A stretch of DNA of 64,000 nt from Clostridiales bacterium (GTDB taxonomy: Bacteria > Bacillota > Clostridia > Oscillospirales > Oscillospiraceae): assembly GCA_004554585.1 (NCBI GenBank), contig SFLH01000010.1:40757-104756 (forward strand), in the 5' to 3' direction. Both the position numbers and the translations under genes were made by a program. This document shows positions 8,702 through 15,981 of the stretch, piece by piece. A model generated the notes under the pieces. The model saw only the letters and a list, made by a program, of their open reading frames with translations, was not told the origin of the DNA and ran no database searches. Every line of letters begins with the position of its first letter. The first letter of the stretch is position 1.

Positions 8702-8836
8702 TCAGTCCATGGGGTTTCCGTCCTGATTCCCCCACTCCCGCCGCTTCTTTTCCTCCCGGTGCCTCCGCAGGCGCCGGTTGCGCAGGGGGACACCCACGCC
8801 AAGGAGAAGGACCACCGCCAAAATCGTAAAATCCAT
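8702..8836 (-). CDS. Small single-pass membrane protein, last gene of an ABC operon
   Basis: A 44-residue frame starting MDFTILAVVLLLGVG at an ATG at 8836, with TGAGG 8-12 bases upstream formed across the permease stop. One hydrophobic segment (about residues 3-16) is followed by a strongly basic tail (RNRRLRRHREEKKRRE) that should stay in the cytoplasm. It begins 9 bases after the ABC permease stop and ends just before the rlmA terminator. I do not recognise a family. Its tight coupling suggests an accessory or regulatory subunit of the ABC exporter; this is inference. Confidence 0.6.
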   Translation of the reverse strand: MDFTILAVVLLLGVGVPLRNRRLRRHREEKKRREWGNQDGNPMD

Positions 8837-8845
8837 GGGCGCGCC

Positions 8846-9490
8846 TCACAGCTGCTTGTGTTCCATCGTCCGCACAGAGCACCAGATAGACACCCCATAC
8901 ATGACCACCACAAGAGCAAGGGCCAGGACGCCCAACAGAACCGGAGAGCTCCCTGTCACGGCTGCCATGGCGCTGGCCGGCAGGCGCGGGAGCAGAAACA
9001 AGGTCACCAGAAAGCCTGCCACAGGGAGATACAGGAACATCCGGCCTTGGATGGCACCAAACTTGTAATACCCAGGAAGCTGAAACACCGTGTACAAGGA
9101 AAACAGAAACAGCCCGCCCACAGCAGCGCCGAGCACATCTCCTCCCGCCACGGACTCTCCCATGGCCCCCAGCACCAGGGGCTGGGTGAGCAGAGAGACC
9201 GCCAGCGCCAGGAGCCCCAGCATCAGAACAAAGAGATAGCGCCCCAGCACCAGGTCCCGTTTCTTCACCGGCAGGATGCCGTATAACCGCTCCATGTGGT
9301 TCTTTTCCGCCACGGCAAAGGGGTAGCCCGTGGTCATGGCCACAAAGCACATGGCAAAGGAAACGCCTGTAAACAAAGAGCGGTTGACCGCCGCGAAGGC
9401 AATGGGGAGCAGCATGGTCAAACAGATCACTTTGAGGTACGGCCTCACCAAAGCCAGGTCCAATTTGGCCGCCTTCCAGGTGTTACGCAT
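8846..9490 (-). CDS. ABC-2 type transporter permease
   Basis: Integral membrane protein of 214 residues with about six hydrophobic segments, resembling the ABC-2 permeases (PF13346 type) found with YtrA-like regulators in Firmicutes. The start MRNTWKAAKLDL at 9490 overlaps the ATPase gene by 8 bases; the longer upstream frame is a shadow of the ATPase. A conserved-looking cytoplasmic loop (AEKNHMERLYGILPVKKRD) matches the GILPV/K motif seen in this family. Substrate unknown; such systems often respond to cell-wall antibiotics or export peptides. Confidence 0.8.
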   Translation of the reverse strand: MRNTWKAAKLDLALVRPYLKVICLTMLLPIAFAAVNRSLFTGVSFAMCFVAMTTGYPFAVAEKNHMERLYGILPVKKRDLVLGRYLFVLMLGLLALAVSLLTQPLVLGAMGESVAGGDVLGAAVGGLFLFSLYTVFQLPGYYKFGAIQGRMFLYLPVAGFLVTLFLLPRLPASAMAAVTGSSPVLLGVLALALVVVMYGVSIWCSVRTMEHKQL

Positions 9491-10346
9491 GATCTCCGCC
9501 TCCTTCTTTGCTGGTAAATACCACGATCTCATCGATGCTCGCCGGTTCGACGCACAGGCCGGGAAAGGCGGGGAGATCCTCGGTCTTGACCAGGGCCTCA
9601 AACCCCGTGGGGAAGGTGCGCACCCCCAGCGCCTTTTCCTTGACCTGCTGGGACAGCTCTTCCCTGCTCCCTTTGACCAGGCGGAAGAGATCCACAAACT
9701 CGTCCTTGCCGCCGCTGTAGAACAGTTCCCCGTGCCGCAGATAGGTGATGTAGTCTGCCGTCCGCTCTAGGTCTGCGGTGATGTGGGTGGAGAACAACAC
9801 ACTGTGCTCCCCGTCCTCGATGTATTCCGACAAGATTTCAAGAAGCTCCTCCCGGGAGACCGGGTCCAAGCCGCTGGTGGGCTCGTCCAGGATCAGCAGT
9901 TTGGCGTCGTAGGAAAAAGCACAGGCCAGCATCAGCTTCATCTGCATTCCCTTGGACAGCTCCCCCACCCTTTTGTCCGGGGCAATGCGGAACCGCTCCA
10001 ACCATTGGGCAAAGCGCGCCCCATCCCAGTTGGGGTAGAAAACGGAGACAGACCGCTCCACCTGGGCCGCGGACCAATCGTCGCTAAAATAGTTGCTGTC
10101 GAACACCACCCCCACCGCCGCCTTTGCCTGCTGTTCCTGGGCAAGGTTGTCCAGGCCCAGAATCTTCACCTCGCCGCTGCTGCGCGCCAACATGTTCAGG
10201 ATGAGCTGGATGGTGGTGGTCTTGCCAGAACCATTGGGCCCGATCAGCCCCATGATGTATCCCTTGGGCAGGGTGAAGCTGATGTCGTGCAGATGGAACT
10301 GGGCAAAGGATTTCGACAGCTCAGTTACTTCCAAATAATTCGTCAT
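9483..10346 (-). CDS. ABC transporter ATP-binding protein
   Basis: ATPase of 287 residues. Walker A is GPNGSGKTTT and Walker B is LLILDEPTSGLDP, followed by the H-loop STH. The ABC signature is LSKGMQMK, a degenerate form common in ABC-2 exporters of the YtrB/BcrA type. The ATG at 10346 lies inside the end of the GntR gene (26-base overlap), so the regulator, ATPase and permease are translationally coupled. A C-terminal extension (about 215-287) is probably the domain that contacts the permease. Confidence 0.88.
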   Translation of the reverse strand: MTNYLEVTELSKSFAQFHLHDISFTLPKGYIMGLIGPNGSGKTTTIQLILNMLARSSGEVKILGLDNLAQEQQAKAAVGVVFDSNYFSDDWSAAQVERSVSVFYPNWDGARFAQWLERFRIAPDKRVGELSKGMQMKLMLACAFSYDAKLLILDEPTSGLDPVSREELLEILSEYIEDGEHSVLFSTHITADLERTADYITYLRHGELFYSGGKDEFVDLFRLVKGSREELSQQVKEKALGVRTFPTGFEALVKTEDLPAFPGLCVEPASIDEIVVFTSKEGGGDHA

Positions 10347-10722
10347 CGGTGGTTGCCTCCCATAGAATGTCCAACAGGCGGTGCAGTTCTTTCTGAGACA
10401 GTTTGGCCAATTTGGCCGCTTGGATGCCTTCCGCCAGATGGGTTTCCGCCTCATACAGCAGATGCTCCCGCATCCGCTGGGAGCCCCGGCCCAGCACAAA
10501 GCAGCCGCGCCCCTGCACGTTTTTCACAAAGCCCTCCTGCTCCAGCTCCGTGTAAGCCCGGGTAACCGTCAGCACGCTGATCTTCAGGTCCTTGGCCAAG
10601 GTCCGCAGGGAGGGCAGCGCCTCGCCCTCGCCCAATTCTCCCGACAGGATGGCCGCCTTGACCTGCTGCTTAATCTGCTCATAGATAGGAACGCCAGATA
10701 CACTGGATAGGATCAGTTTCAA
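10321..10722 (-). CDS. GntR family regulator, YtrA subfamily
   Basis: Repressor-type protein of 133 residues. The N-terminal winged helix (PIYEQIKQQVKAAI, LPSLRTLAKDLKIS, TVTRAYTELEQEGFV) is followed by only about 60 residues, the short C-terminus that defines the YtrA subfamily linked to ABC operons. The start is TTG at 10722 with GGGGAAGG about 9 bases upstream; no ATG or GTG fits. It is the first gene of its operon, and the promoter just upstream contains repeated TGTTAT/ATAACA elements, so autoregulation is likely. Confidence 0.85.
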   Translation of the reverse strand: MKLILSSVSGVPIYEQIKQQVKAAILSGELGEGEALPSLRTLAKDLKISVLTVTRAYTELEQEGFVKNVQGRGCFVLGRGSQRMREHLLYEAETHLAEGIQAAKLAKLSQKELHRLLDILWEATTDDELFGSN

Positions 10723-10750
10723 TCCCGCTTCACCTTCCCCCTGTTTTAAC

Positions 10751-10800
10751 TGTTATGCTTTTATATATAACACTATAACACAACTTTTCTCCCACTGCAA
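10751..10800 (-). promoter_or_regulatory. Promoter with probable YtrA-type operator
   Basis: Minus-strand TTGCAG (10795-10800) and TATAGT (10772-10777), 17-base spacer. TGTTAT (10751-10756) and ATAACA (10767-10772) form an inverted repeat, and another ATAACA (10775-10780) overlaps the -10. Confidence 0.6.
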
Positions 10801-10836
10801 CCCCTTTTTCGTCCGCCAGCCAAGGAATGCTGCTGC

Positions 10837-10886
10837 AAAAACCACCATGCCCCGCCGTACTCTGTGCCGGCGGGACATGGTGGTTT
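10837..10886 (-). terminator. Terminator after the MATE gene
   Basis: Near-perfect stem of about 18 bp (10837-10856 with 10868-10886). A short T-run (TTTT) follows in the minus direction. Confidence 0.7.
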
Positions 10887-10910
10887 GGATGGACTCTCTT
10901 TGGTTTTTCC

Positions 10911-12305
10911 TTATGGCTTACCCTCTGCTGCCAGCCAGCCGCGGCCCCTCCACTGCCGGAACTCCCGGCGCACCAAGAACAGGGAGAGCAGGAAGGAAAC
11001 CACATCGGCCACAGGGGCGGCCAGCAGGGCTCCATTGAACCCAAAGGCCCAGGACAACCCCAGTGCCAAGGGAATGAGGACCACCGCCTGGCGCACCAGC
11101 GGGATGACCAGGGACTGGGTGGGCTTGCCGATGCTCTGGAAGAAAGATGCCGTAGCCATATGGACACCATAGACAAAGAAGCAGAGCATATACAGCCGGA
11201 ACACGTGCTGGCAGGCGTCCAAGTAAAGAGGATCTCCTGCCACAAACAGGCTGCCGATGACCCGGGGGAAGAGTTGGTAGACGGCAAACCAACCCACAGA
11301 GACCAGCAGGGCGATCTTCGCCGCCAAACGATAGGTGGCCTGCACCCGATCATATCGCTTGGCGCCAAAGTTGTAACCATTGATGGGCTGGGTGGCAGAG
11401 GAGACCCCCACAAACATGGCGTGGGCGATCTGATAGACCTTCATGACCATGCCGTAAACCGACAGGGTAATGTCGCTGCCGTAGACTGTCTGTGCCCCAT
11501 AACGGGTCATGAGGTTGTTCATGGTGATCTGGACGGCGGCCGTCATGATCTGGGTCAAGAAACTGGGGAAGCCCAATTTCAGGATCTGCCCTGTCAGCGC
11601 CGCCGTGGGACGCAGGAAGGCCCGCTGGACATGGACCAACTGGAATCGCGGGATGTAAGCCAGACAGAGCACGCCGCCGGCTGCTTGGCCAAGGACGGTG
11701 GCAATGGCTGCACCGGTCACCCCCATGTGCAGACCAAAGATGAAGAGGGGGTCCAGCACCAGGTTGATCCCCGCCCCCAGCATCATGCACTTCATAGGAT
11801 ACTGGGGGTTGCCGTCGGCCCGGATGATGGAAGAAAAAGCCGTGCAAAAAAGCTGGAAGGGCAGGCCCAGGGCAATGATCCGAGTATACGCCAGGGAGTC
11901 CTGGAAGGCAGTCTCCGTGGCCCCAAAGAGCCACACGATCTGGGCGGCAAACAAGCTCACCACCACCAGCAGGAAGACGCCGGCGGCCACCAGCAGCGTG
12001 ACCCCGTGGCTGATGGTCCGGTCCGCCTGGTCCTGCTGCCGCCGGCCCAGGGCAAGGCTCATGTTGGCCGCGCAGCCGTCACCCAGGAACAGGGCCAGGG
12101 CCACTGTGACGATACTCAAGGGGAAGGCCACGTTGGTGGCCGCCATCCCCGTTATGCCCACTCCCTGGCCCACAAAAATTTGGTCTACGATGTTATACAG
12201 ATAGCTGACCATCAGGGTCAGGGCAGTGGGGACAGAGTAGCGGCGAATCAGTTTCCCGATGGGCTCGGTCTCCAAGGGGTTGGATTTCTGTGGGGGTTGT
12301 TCCAT
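10911..12305 (-). CDS. MATE family exporter under an FMN-riboswitch-like leader
   Basis: Polytopic membrane protein of 464 residues with twelve predicted helices and the MATE pattern (SYLYNIVDQIFVGQGVG near the N-terminus, AGINLVLDPLFIFGLHMGVTG in the middle). It couples Na+ or H+ entry to export of cationic or aromatic compounds. The ATG at 12305 has AAGGAG upstream; longer versions of the frame run through the leader and are artefacts. The leader contains an RFN-type aptamer and a terminator, so expression should respond to FMN or a flavin analogue. A flavin-related cargo is therefore the best guess, although MATE proteins are usually annotated only as multidrug exporters. Confidence 0.85.
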   Translation of the reverse strand: MEQPPQKSNPLETEPIGKLIRRYSVPTALTLMVSYLYNIVDQIFVGQGVGITGMAATNVAFPLSIVTVALALFLGDGCAANMSLALGRRQQDQADRTISHGVTLLVAAGVFLLVVVSLFAAQIVWLFGATETAFQDSLAYTRIIALGLPFQLFCTAFSSIIRADGNPQYPMKCMMLGAGINLVLDPLFIFGLHMGVTGAAIATVLGQAAGGVLCLAYIPRFQLVHVQRAFLRPTAALTGQILKLGFPSFLTQIMTAAVQITMNNLMTRYGAQTVYGSDITLSVYGMVMKVYQIAHAMFVGVSSATQPINGYNFGAKRYDRVQATYRLAAKIALLVSVGWFAVYQLFPRVIGSLFVAGDPLYLDACQHVFRLYMLCFFVYGVHMATASFFQSIGKPTQSLVIPLVRQAVVLIPLALGLSWAFGFNGALLAAPVADVVSFLLSLFLVRREFRQWRGRGWLAAEGKP

Positions 12306-12347
12306 AGCAAAAGACTCCTTTCCTCTGGGACGGGCGCTCTGGGCAAC

Positions 12348-12392
12348 AAAAAAGCACCCGGTGCGCCCCATCCTTGTTGGGCCGCCGGATGC
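12348..12392 (-). terminator. Riboswitch expression-platform terminator
   Basis: Minus strand: GCATCCGG (12385-12392) pairs with CCGGGTGC (12354-12361), one G-T wobble, followed by TTTTTT (12348-12353). It lies between the aptamer and the MATE start. Confidence 0.7.
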
Positions 12393-12455
12393 CATCCTGT
12401 GCAACATTTCCTTGCGGGGAAGAGGAGGCCGCCGGCAAAACACCTGAACCTCTTT

Positions 12456-12554
12456 CTTCTCCCATCCAGACCAACTGTTGGCTTCGGAGTTGCACCGAAT
12501 TAGCAGATCGCTCGCGGGCTGTCACCGCCAGTAGAGAATATCTCGTTCCCGAAG
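12456..12554 (-). promoter_or_regulatory. FMN riboswitch (RFN element), slightly variant
   Basis: On the minus strand the closing stem CTTC.../...GAAG encloses GGCGGTGACAGCCCGCGAGC, TTCGGTGCAACTCCGAAG and GTCTGGATGGGAGAAG, which are hallmark RFN blocks. Two deviations stand out. The P2 hairpin is GAG-ATATT-CTC instead of GGG-TGAAATT-CCC. ACCGGCGG/GCCGACAG is changed to ACTGGCGG/GCCAACAG, which could be a compensated C-G to U-A pair. Confidence 0.85.
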
Positions 12555-12573
12555 AAAGTGTATTTACTTGTTA

Positions 12574-12602
12574 AGCATAGCATCTTCTGCCGCCAGTGTC
12601 AA
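12574..12602 (-). promoter_or_regulatory. Promoter of the riboswitch-MATE transcript
   Basis: Minus-strand TTGACA (12597-12602) and TATGCT (12574-12579) with a 17-base spacer, just upstream of the aptamer. Confidence 0.7.
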
Positions 12603-12646
12603 CCATCCCCCCTGCCTGGTCCAGCGCACCAGGGGCCAGCTGCCCA

Positions 12647-12675
12647 TTGCAAACCGTGGGCGGTTGGCGTATAAT
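12647..12675 (+). promoter_or_regulatory. Promoter of the HAD phosphatase gene
   Basis: TTGCAA (12647-12652) and TATAAT (12670-12675), 17-base spacer. Confidence 0.7.
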
Positions 12676-12720
12676 GCCAGAATACGACGGCAACCCCTAC
12701 AGACAGAAAGGACGATCCCC

Positions 12721-13365
12721 ATGCAAAACGCCATTTTCTTCGACTTGGACGGCACCCTTACGGACTCCGGGCCGGGGATCATGAACTGTGCCCAGCTGGC
12801 CCTGGACCACTTTGGCATCCCCGTGCCCAGCCGGGATGCCCTGCGGGTCTTCGTGGGCCCGCCCCTGCGGCAGACCTTCGCCCGCTTTGGGGTCCCTCAA
12901 GACAGGATCGACGAGGCCATCCAAGTCTTTCGCGGAAGATACGTCCCCATCGGGAAGTTTGAGAACACCCCTTACCCCGGCATCCAGGAGCTGCTGCACG
13001 CCCTGCAGGCAGAGGGCTACGCCCTGTATGTGGCCACGTCCAAGCCCCAAGTCACCGCCATCGAGGTGCTGGAGCACTTCCACCTGGCCCAATACTTCCA
13101 GGTGATCTGCGGCGCCAGCCTGGACGAGGGCCGGGAGACCAAAGAAGATGTGATCACCTACCTCCTCTCCCAGATCGGTTCCCCAGACCAGGTGGTCATG
13201 GTGGGCGACACCGACTACGACGTGATCGGGGCCCGGGCCCACGGCATCGACACCATCGGCGTCACCTGGGGATACGGCGAACGGGAGGCCATGGTCGCCG
13301 CCGGGGCCGTGGCTCTGGCGGACACCCCCCAGGACCTCCACCGGCTGCTGACCCAGCCCCGATAA
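12721..13365 (+). CDS. HAD-family phosphatase, phosphoglycolate phosphatase-like
   Basis: HAD hydrolase of 214 residues. Motif I is FFDLDGTLTDS (nucleophile Asp in the first DxD), motif II is the Ser of ATSKP, motif III Lys lies near RETKED, and motif IV is MVGDTDYD. The helical cap (about residues 15-80) is of the C1/GPH type, as in phosphoglycolate phosphatases and PpaX/pyrophosphatases, so the substrate is a small phosphate ester that is not fixed by sequence. The start at 12721 is preceded by AAAGGA; upstream in-frame codons cross the promoter and are excluded. Single-gene transcript between its own promoter and terminator. Confidence 0.85.
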   Translation: MQNAIFFDLDGTLTDSGPGIMNCAQLALDHFGIPVPSRDALRVFVGPPLRQTFARFGVPQDRIDEAIQVFRGRYVPIGKFENTPYPGIQELLHALQAEGYALYVATSKPQVTAIEVLEHFHLAQYFQVICGASLDEGRETKEDVITYLLSQIGSPDQVVMVGDTDYDVIGARAHGIDTIGVTWGYGEREAMVAAGAVALADTPQDLHRLLTQPR

Positions 13366-13369
13366 ACAA

Positions 13370-13414
13370 ACACACCGCGCTGGACCTGTCTGTCCTGCGC
13401 GGTGTGTCTTTTTT
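13370..13414. terminator. Terminator between HAD gene and recR (convergent)
   Basis: ACACACCGCGC (13370-13380) pairs with 13397-13407 and is followed by TTTTTT. The minus-strand side has a weaker T-rich stretch. Confidence 0.85.
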
Positions 13415-13419
13415 CTCTG

Positions 13420-14022
13420 TCACATTTCCCGGCGGCCTTCCAAGGCTCGCATGAGGGTGGCGTCGTCGGCATACTCCAAATGCCCCCCCACCGGCACCCC
13501 GTAGGCCAAGCGAGTGACCTTTACGCCAAAGGGCTTGAGCATCCGGGACAGGTACATGGCGGTGGCCTCCCCCTCGGTGTCGGGGTTGGTGGCCATGATG
13601 ATCTCCCGGACCTCACCCTGGGCCACCCGCTCCAAGAGGGACTTGATGTGCAGGTCGTCGGGGCCCACCCCGTTCATGGGGGAGAGGACGCCGTGGAGCA
13701 CGTGGTATTTCCCCCGGTACTCCCGGCCCCGCTCCAGGGCGATGACGTCCTTGGGGTCGGCCACCACACAGATGACGCTCCCATCCCGCTTTTCACTGGC
13801 GCAGATGGGGCACACCCCCTCCCCTTCGGTGAGGTTTTGGCAGACGGGACACAGGGAGATGGACCGTTTGGCGTCCAGCACCGCCTGGGCAAAGGTCTCC
13901 ACCTCCTGCTCCGGCAGGGAGAGGACAAAAAAGGCCAGGCGCTGGGCGGTCTTGTGCCCGATGCCGGGCAGGCGGGCAAACTGTTCCACCAATTTTTCCA
14001 GGGCTGGGGGGAAATATTCCAT
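13420..14022 (-). CDS. recR: Recombination mediator RecR
   Basis: Protein of 200 residues with the full RecR layout: helix-hairpin-helix (FARLPGIGHKTAQRLAF), C4 zinc finger (CPVCQNLTEGEGVCPIC), Toprim domain (VADPKDVIALERG and ATNPDTEGEATAMYL) and a Walker-like C-terminus (ARGVPVGGHLE-type, here AYGVPVGGHLEYAD). It forms a ring clamp with RecO/RecF to load RecA on gapped DNA. It is usually preceded by dnaX and ybaB; here it follows rpe by 74 bases and probably shares that transcript. Confidence 0.95.
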   Translation of the reverse strand: MEYFPPALEKLVEQFARLPGIGHKTAQRLAFFVLSLPEQEVETFAQAVLDAKRSISLCPVCQNLTEGEGVCPICASEKRDGSVICVVADPKDVIALERGREYRGKYHVLHGVLSPMNGVGPDDLHIKSLLERVAQGEVREIIMATNPDTEGEATAMYLSRMLKPFGVKVTRLAYGVPVGGHLEYADDATLMRALEGRREM

Positions 14023-14096
14023 GGGATTGCTTCTTCCTTCTCTTCAAAAATCTTCTTTCCGCCTGCGGCGGAGGCGGGGCAGGGTTGGCATGCCCC

Positions 14097-14744
14097 TCAC
14101 TGGCCCCGCAGAGCACGGATGGCCGCCGCGGCGTCGGGGGCACCGTAGACTGCGCTGCCGGCCACCAGCACATCGGCCCCCGCCTGGATCACCTGGGGGG
14201 CTGTCACCGGGTCCACCCCGCCGTCCACCTCCAGATGGCAGGCGGGATTGTACTGCTGGATGTACTTTCGGATGGCGGCGATCTTGGGCAGCTGATCGGC
14301 CATGAACTTCTGCCCGCCAAAGCCGGGCTCCACGGTCATGACCAGGATCAGATCCACGTCCTTGATGTAGGGCAGCACCGCCTCGGCAGCGGTGATGGGG
14401 CGCAGGACGATGCCCTTCTTCACCCCATGCCGGTCCATGGCCTCCAGGGCGGCCCGAATGCCGGGGGGCATGTCCGCCTCCAAATGGACCGAGAGCAGGT
14501 CAGCCCCCGCCTGGGCGAAGGCGTCAATGTAGCGCACGGGCTTTTCGATCATCAGGTGCACGTCCAGAAACATGTCCGTGACCTTGCGCAGGGACTTGAC
14601 CACCGGCACACCGATGGAGATGTTGGAGACAAACATCCCGTCCATCACGTCCACGTGGAGCCAGTCTGCGCTCTCGACCCGCTGGACTTCCTGCCCCAGC
14701 CGGGCAAAGTCCGCCGAGAGGATGGAAGGCGCGATCTTAACCAT
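14097..14744 (-). CDS. rpe: Ribulose-phosphate 3-epimerase
   Basis: TIM-barrel epimerase of 215 residues that interconverts ribulose-5-phosphate and xylulose-5-phosphate in the pentose phosphate pathway. Metal-binding and catalytic residues are recognisable: Ser in APSILSADF, His/Asp in LHVDVMDGMF, His in DVHLMI, the flexible loop VEPGFGGQKF, and Asp in EVDGGV. Full length for the family. In many Firmicutes rpe follows rsgA; rsgA is absent here, and rpe instead has its own promoter and a 330-base GC-rich leader. Confidence 0.95.
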   Translation of the reverse strand: MVKIAPSILSADFARLGQEVQRVESADWLHVDVMDGMFVSNISIGVPVVKSLRKVTDMFLDVHLMIEKPVRYIDAFAQAGADLLSVHLEADMPPGIRAALEAMDRHGVKKGIVLRPITAAEAVLPYIKDVDLILVMTVEPGFGGQKFMADQLPKIAAIRKYIQQYNPACHLEVDGGVDPVTAPQVIQAGADVLVAGSAVYGAPDAAAAIRALRGQ

Positions 14745-15070
14745 GGTTCGTCATTCCTTTCTCTGCCTGCCGGGGCCCAGCGCCCCGGCGCACAAACGAT
14801 CTGACCGCCGCATAGGATACGGCAAGCGGCGGCGGGGTCTTTCCCCGCCCAGGAGCCCCGGGACCGCCGTTGGTCTTTCCTTGCTCCCCGGACCCGGCCC
14901 CGACGGCGACGGCTCGGTGGCCCGCCGCATCATATAGCCTTTGGGGCGGGGGATGGACCGACCTTTCCGGACGGCATTTCCTCCCGCCGCAAGGGCAGGT
15001 GGGCCGGCCCTGTCCGGCCCACCCTCCGCGGGGACAGGCCCCAAAACACGCCGGCCAGCAGCATCTAGTT
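14745..15070 (-). promoter_or_regulatory. Long GC-rich structured leader of the rpe-recR transcript, unclassified
   Basis: No gene is credible here. On the minus strand it holds several strong hairpins: GGTGGGCCGG/CCGGCCCACC with a 6-base loop (about 14999-15024), GGCGGGG-AAAGA-CCCCGCC (about 14834-14852) and GCCGGGGC/GCCCCGGC (about 14773-14793) just before the ribosome-binding site. I compared it by eye with RNase P, SRP, 6S and common riboswitches and found no match. Confidence 0.45.
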
Positions 15071-15075
15071 CCCCC

Positions 15076-15104
15076 ATTTTATCCGTCTTTTTCCTCCCTG
15101 TCAA
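15076..15104 (-). promoter_or_regulatory. Promoter of the rpe leader
   Basis: Minus-strand TTGACA (15099-15104) and TAAAAT (15076-15081), 17-base spacer: near consensus. Confidence 0.8.
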
Positions 15105-15117
15105 TGGAAAGCAGTTC

Positions 15118-15162
15118 TTGACAGGGATTCTTTCTGCGGGTAAAATGTTGTAAATGCTACAA
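15118..15162 (+). promoter_or_regulatory. Promoter of the xpaC operon with a possible operator
   Basis: TTGACA (15118-15123) and TAAAAT (15141-15146), 17-base spacer. The inverted repeat TTGTA-AATGC-TACAA (15148-15162) covers the expected transcription start. It is divergent from the rpe promoter 14 bases away. Confidence 0.75.
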
Positions 15163-15217
15163 GATTGTTTCGTGCTGCTTCGGCAGTTTCATTTTTTCGA
15201 AAGGATGGCTCCTGTCT

Positions 15218-15961
15218 ATGGCGAGATTCAAAAAGCGCTCTGTCCTTCCCATCTACGCCATTGCCCTGGTGTGGATTATTTTCACCCTGGTCCATCCCCT
15301 CTATCGGGCCTCGGACTACGTCTCGGTCATCCTGCTCTCGGCCGTGGTTTTCATTGTGGCCAAGGGGATCTTCCCCACCATCGAGTACGAGCTGCCCGAC
15401 CCTCAGCCGGAGGAGGACGCAAGCGCCGGTGAGGAACCGCCCTCCCATGAATCTACCCAACAGGAGGACGCCCAGGAAGACCAGAATCCGGAAAAAGAGG
15501 AGAAATCCTCCACCGGCGACCCCAAGATCGACGCGCTGATCCAGGAAAAGGACCGGGCCCTGGGCGAAATGCGCCGCCTCAACGACGCCATCGAAGACCC
15601 GGTGATTTCCCAGCGGATCGACCAGCTGGAGCAGGCCACCGGCAAGATCATCGACCAGGTGCTGACCCACCCGGAAAAGCTGCCTCAGATCCGCAAGTTC
15701 ATGAACTACTACCTGCCCACCACCCTGAAGATCCTCAACGCCTACGACCGCATGGGCGCAGCGGGGGTCTCCGGGGAGAACATCGACGGCACCATGGAGA
15801 AGATCGAGGCCATGATGGACACCATCGTCATGGCCTTCCACAAACAGTTGGACGCCCTCTTCCGGGACGAGGCCATGGATATCGCCTCGGACATCACCGT
15901 CATGGAGAACCTGCTGGCCCAGGAGGGGCTCATCCCCCCCGACCAGCCTGACCGCCCCTGA
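15218..15961 (+). CDS. XpaC-like membrane protein (5-bromo-4-chloroindolyl phosphate hydrolysis family)
   Basis: Protein of 247 residues. Two hydrophobic segments near the N-terminus (about 11-27 and 34-50) are followed by an acidic, disordered linker (about 55-100, rich in Glu, Pro and Gln) and a helical cytoplasmic domain (about 103-240). This is the layout of the XpaC/Halogen_Hydrol family. The name comes from a B. subtilis phenotype; no enzyme activity is established. XpaC genes almost always sit next to telA, as here, so the pair probably works together at the membrane in anion or envelope stress. AAAGGA precedes the start. Confidence 0.75.
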   Translation: MARFKKRSVLPIYAIALVWIIFTLVHPLYRASDYVSVILLSAVVFIVAKGIFPTIEYELPDPQPEEDASAGEEPPSHESTQQEDAQEDQNPEKEEKSSTGDPKIDALIQEKDRALGEMRRLNDAIEDPVISQRIDQLEQATGKIIDQVLTHPEKLPQIRKFMNYYLPTTLKILNAYDRMGAAGVSGENIDGTMEKIEAMMDTIVMAFHKQLDALFRDEAMDIASDITVMENLLAQEGLIPPDQPDRP

Positions 15962-15981
15962 GCAAAGAAAGGACCCGTTTC

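Noticed and set aside
10827..12503. 558-codon frame on the plus strand opposite the MATE gene and its riboswitch
   Set aside because: Composition (His/Gln/Gly-rich) is typical of an antisense shadow; the minus-strand gene, aptamer and promoter are all convincing.
14751..15104. 117-codon minus-strand frame in the rpe leader
   Set aside because: Arg/Pro/Gly-rich without ribosome-binding site; hairpins explain the sequence better as untranslated leader.
14745..15104. RNase P, SRP, 6S RNA or a known riboswitch in the rpe leader
   Set aside because: Key conserved strings of these RNAs (for example GAGGAAAGTCC, GGAAGCAGC, B12 box) are not present.
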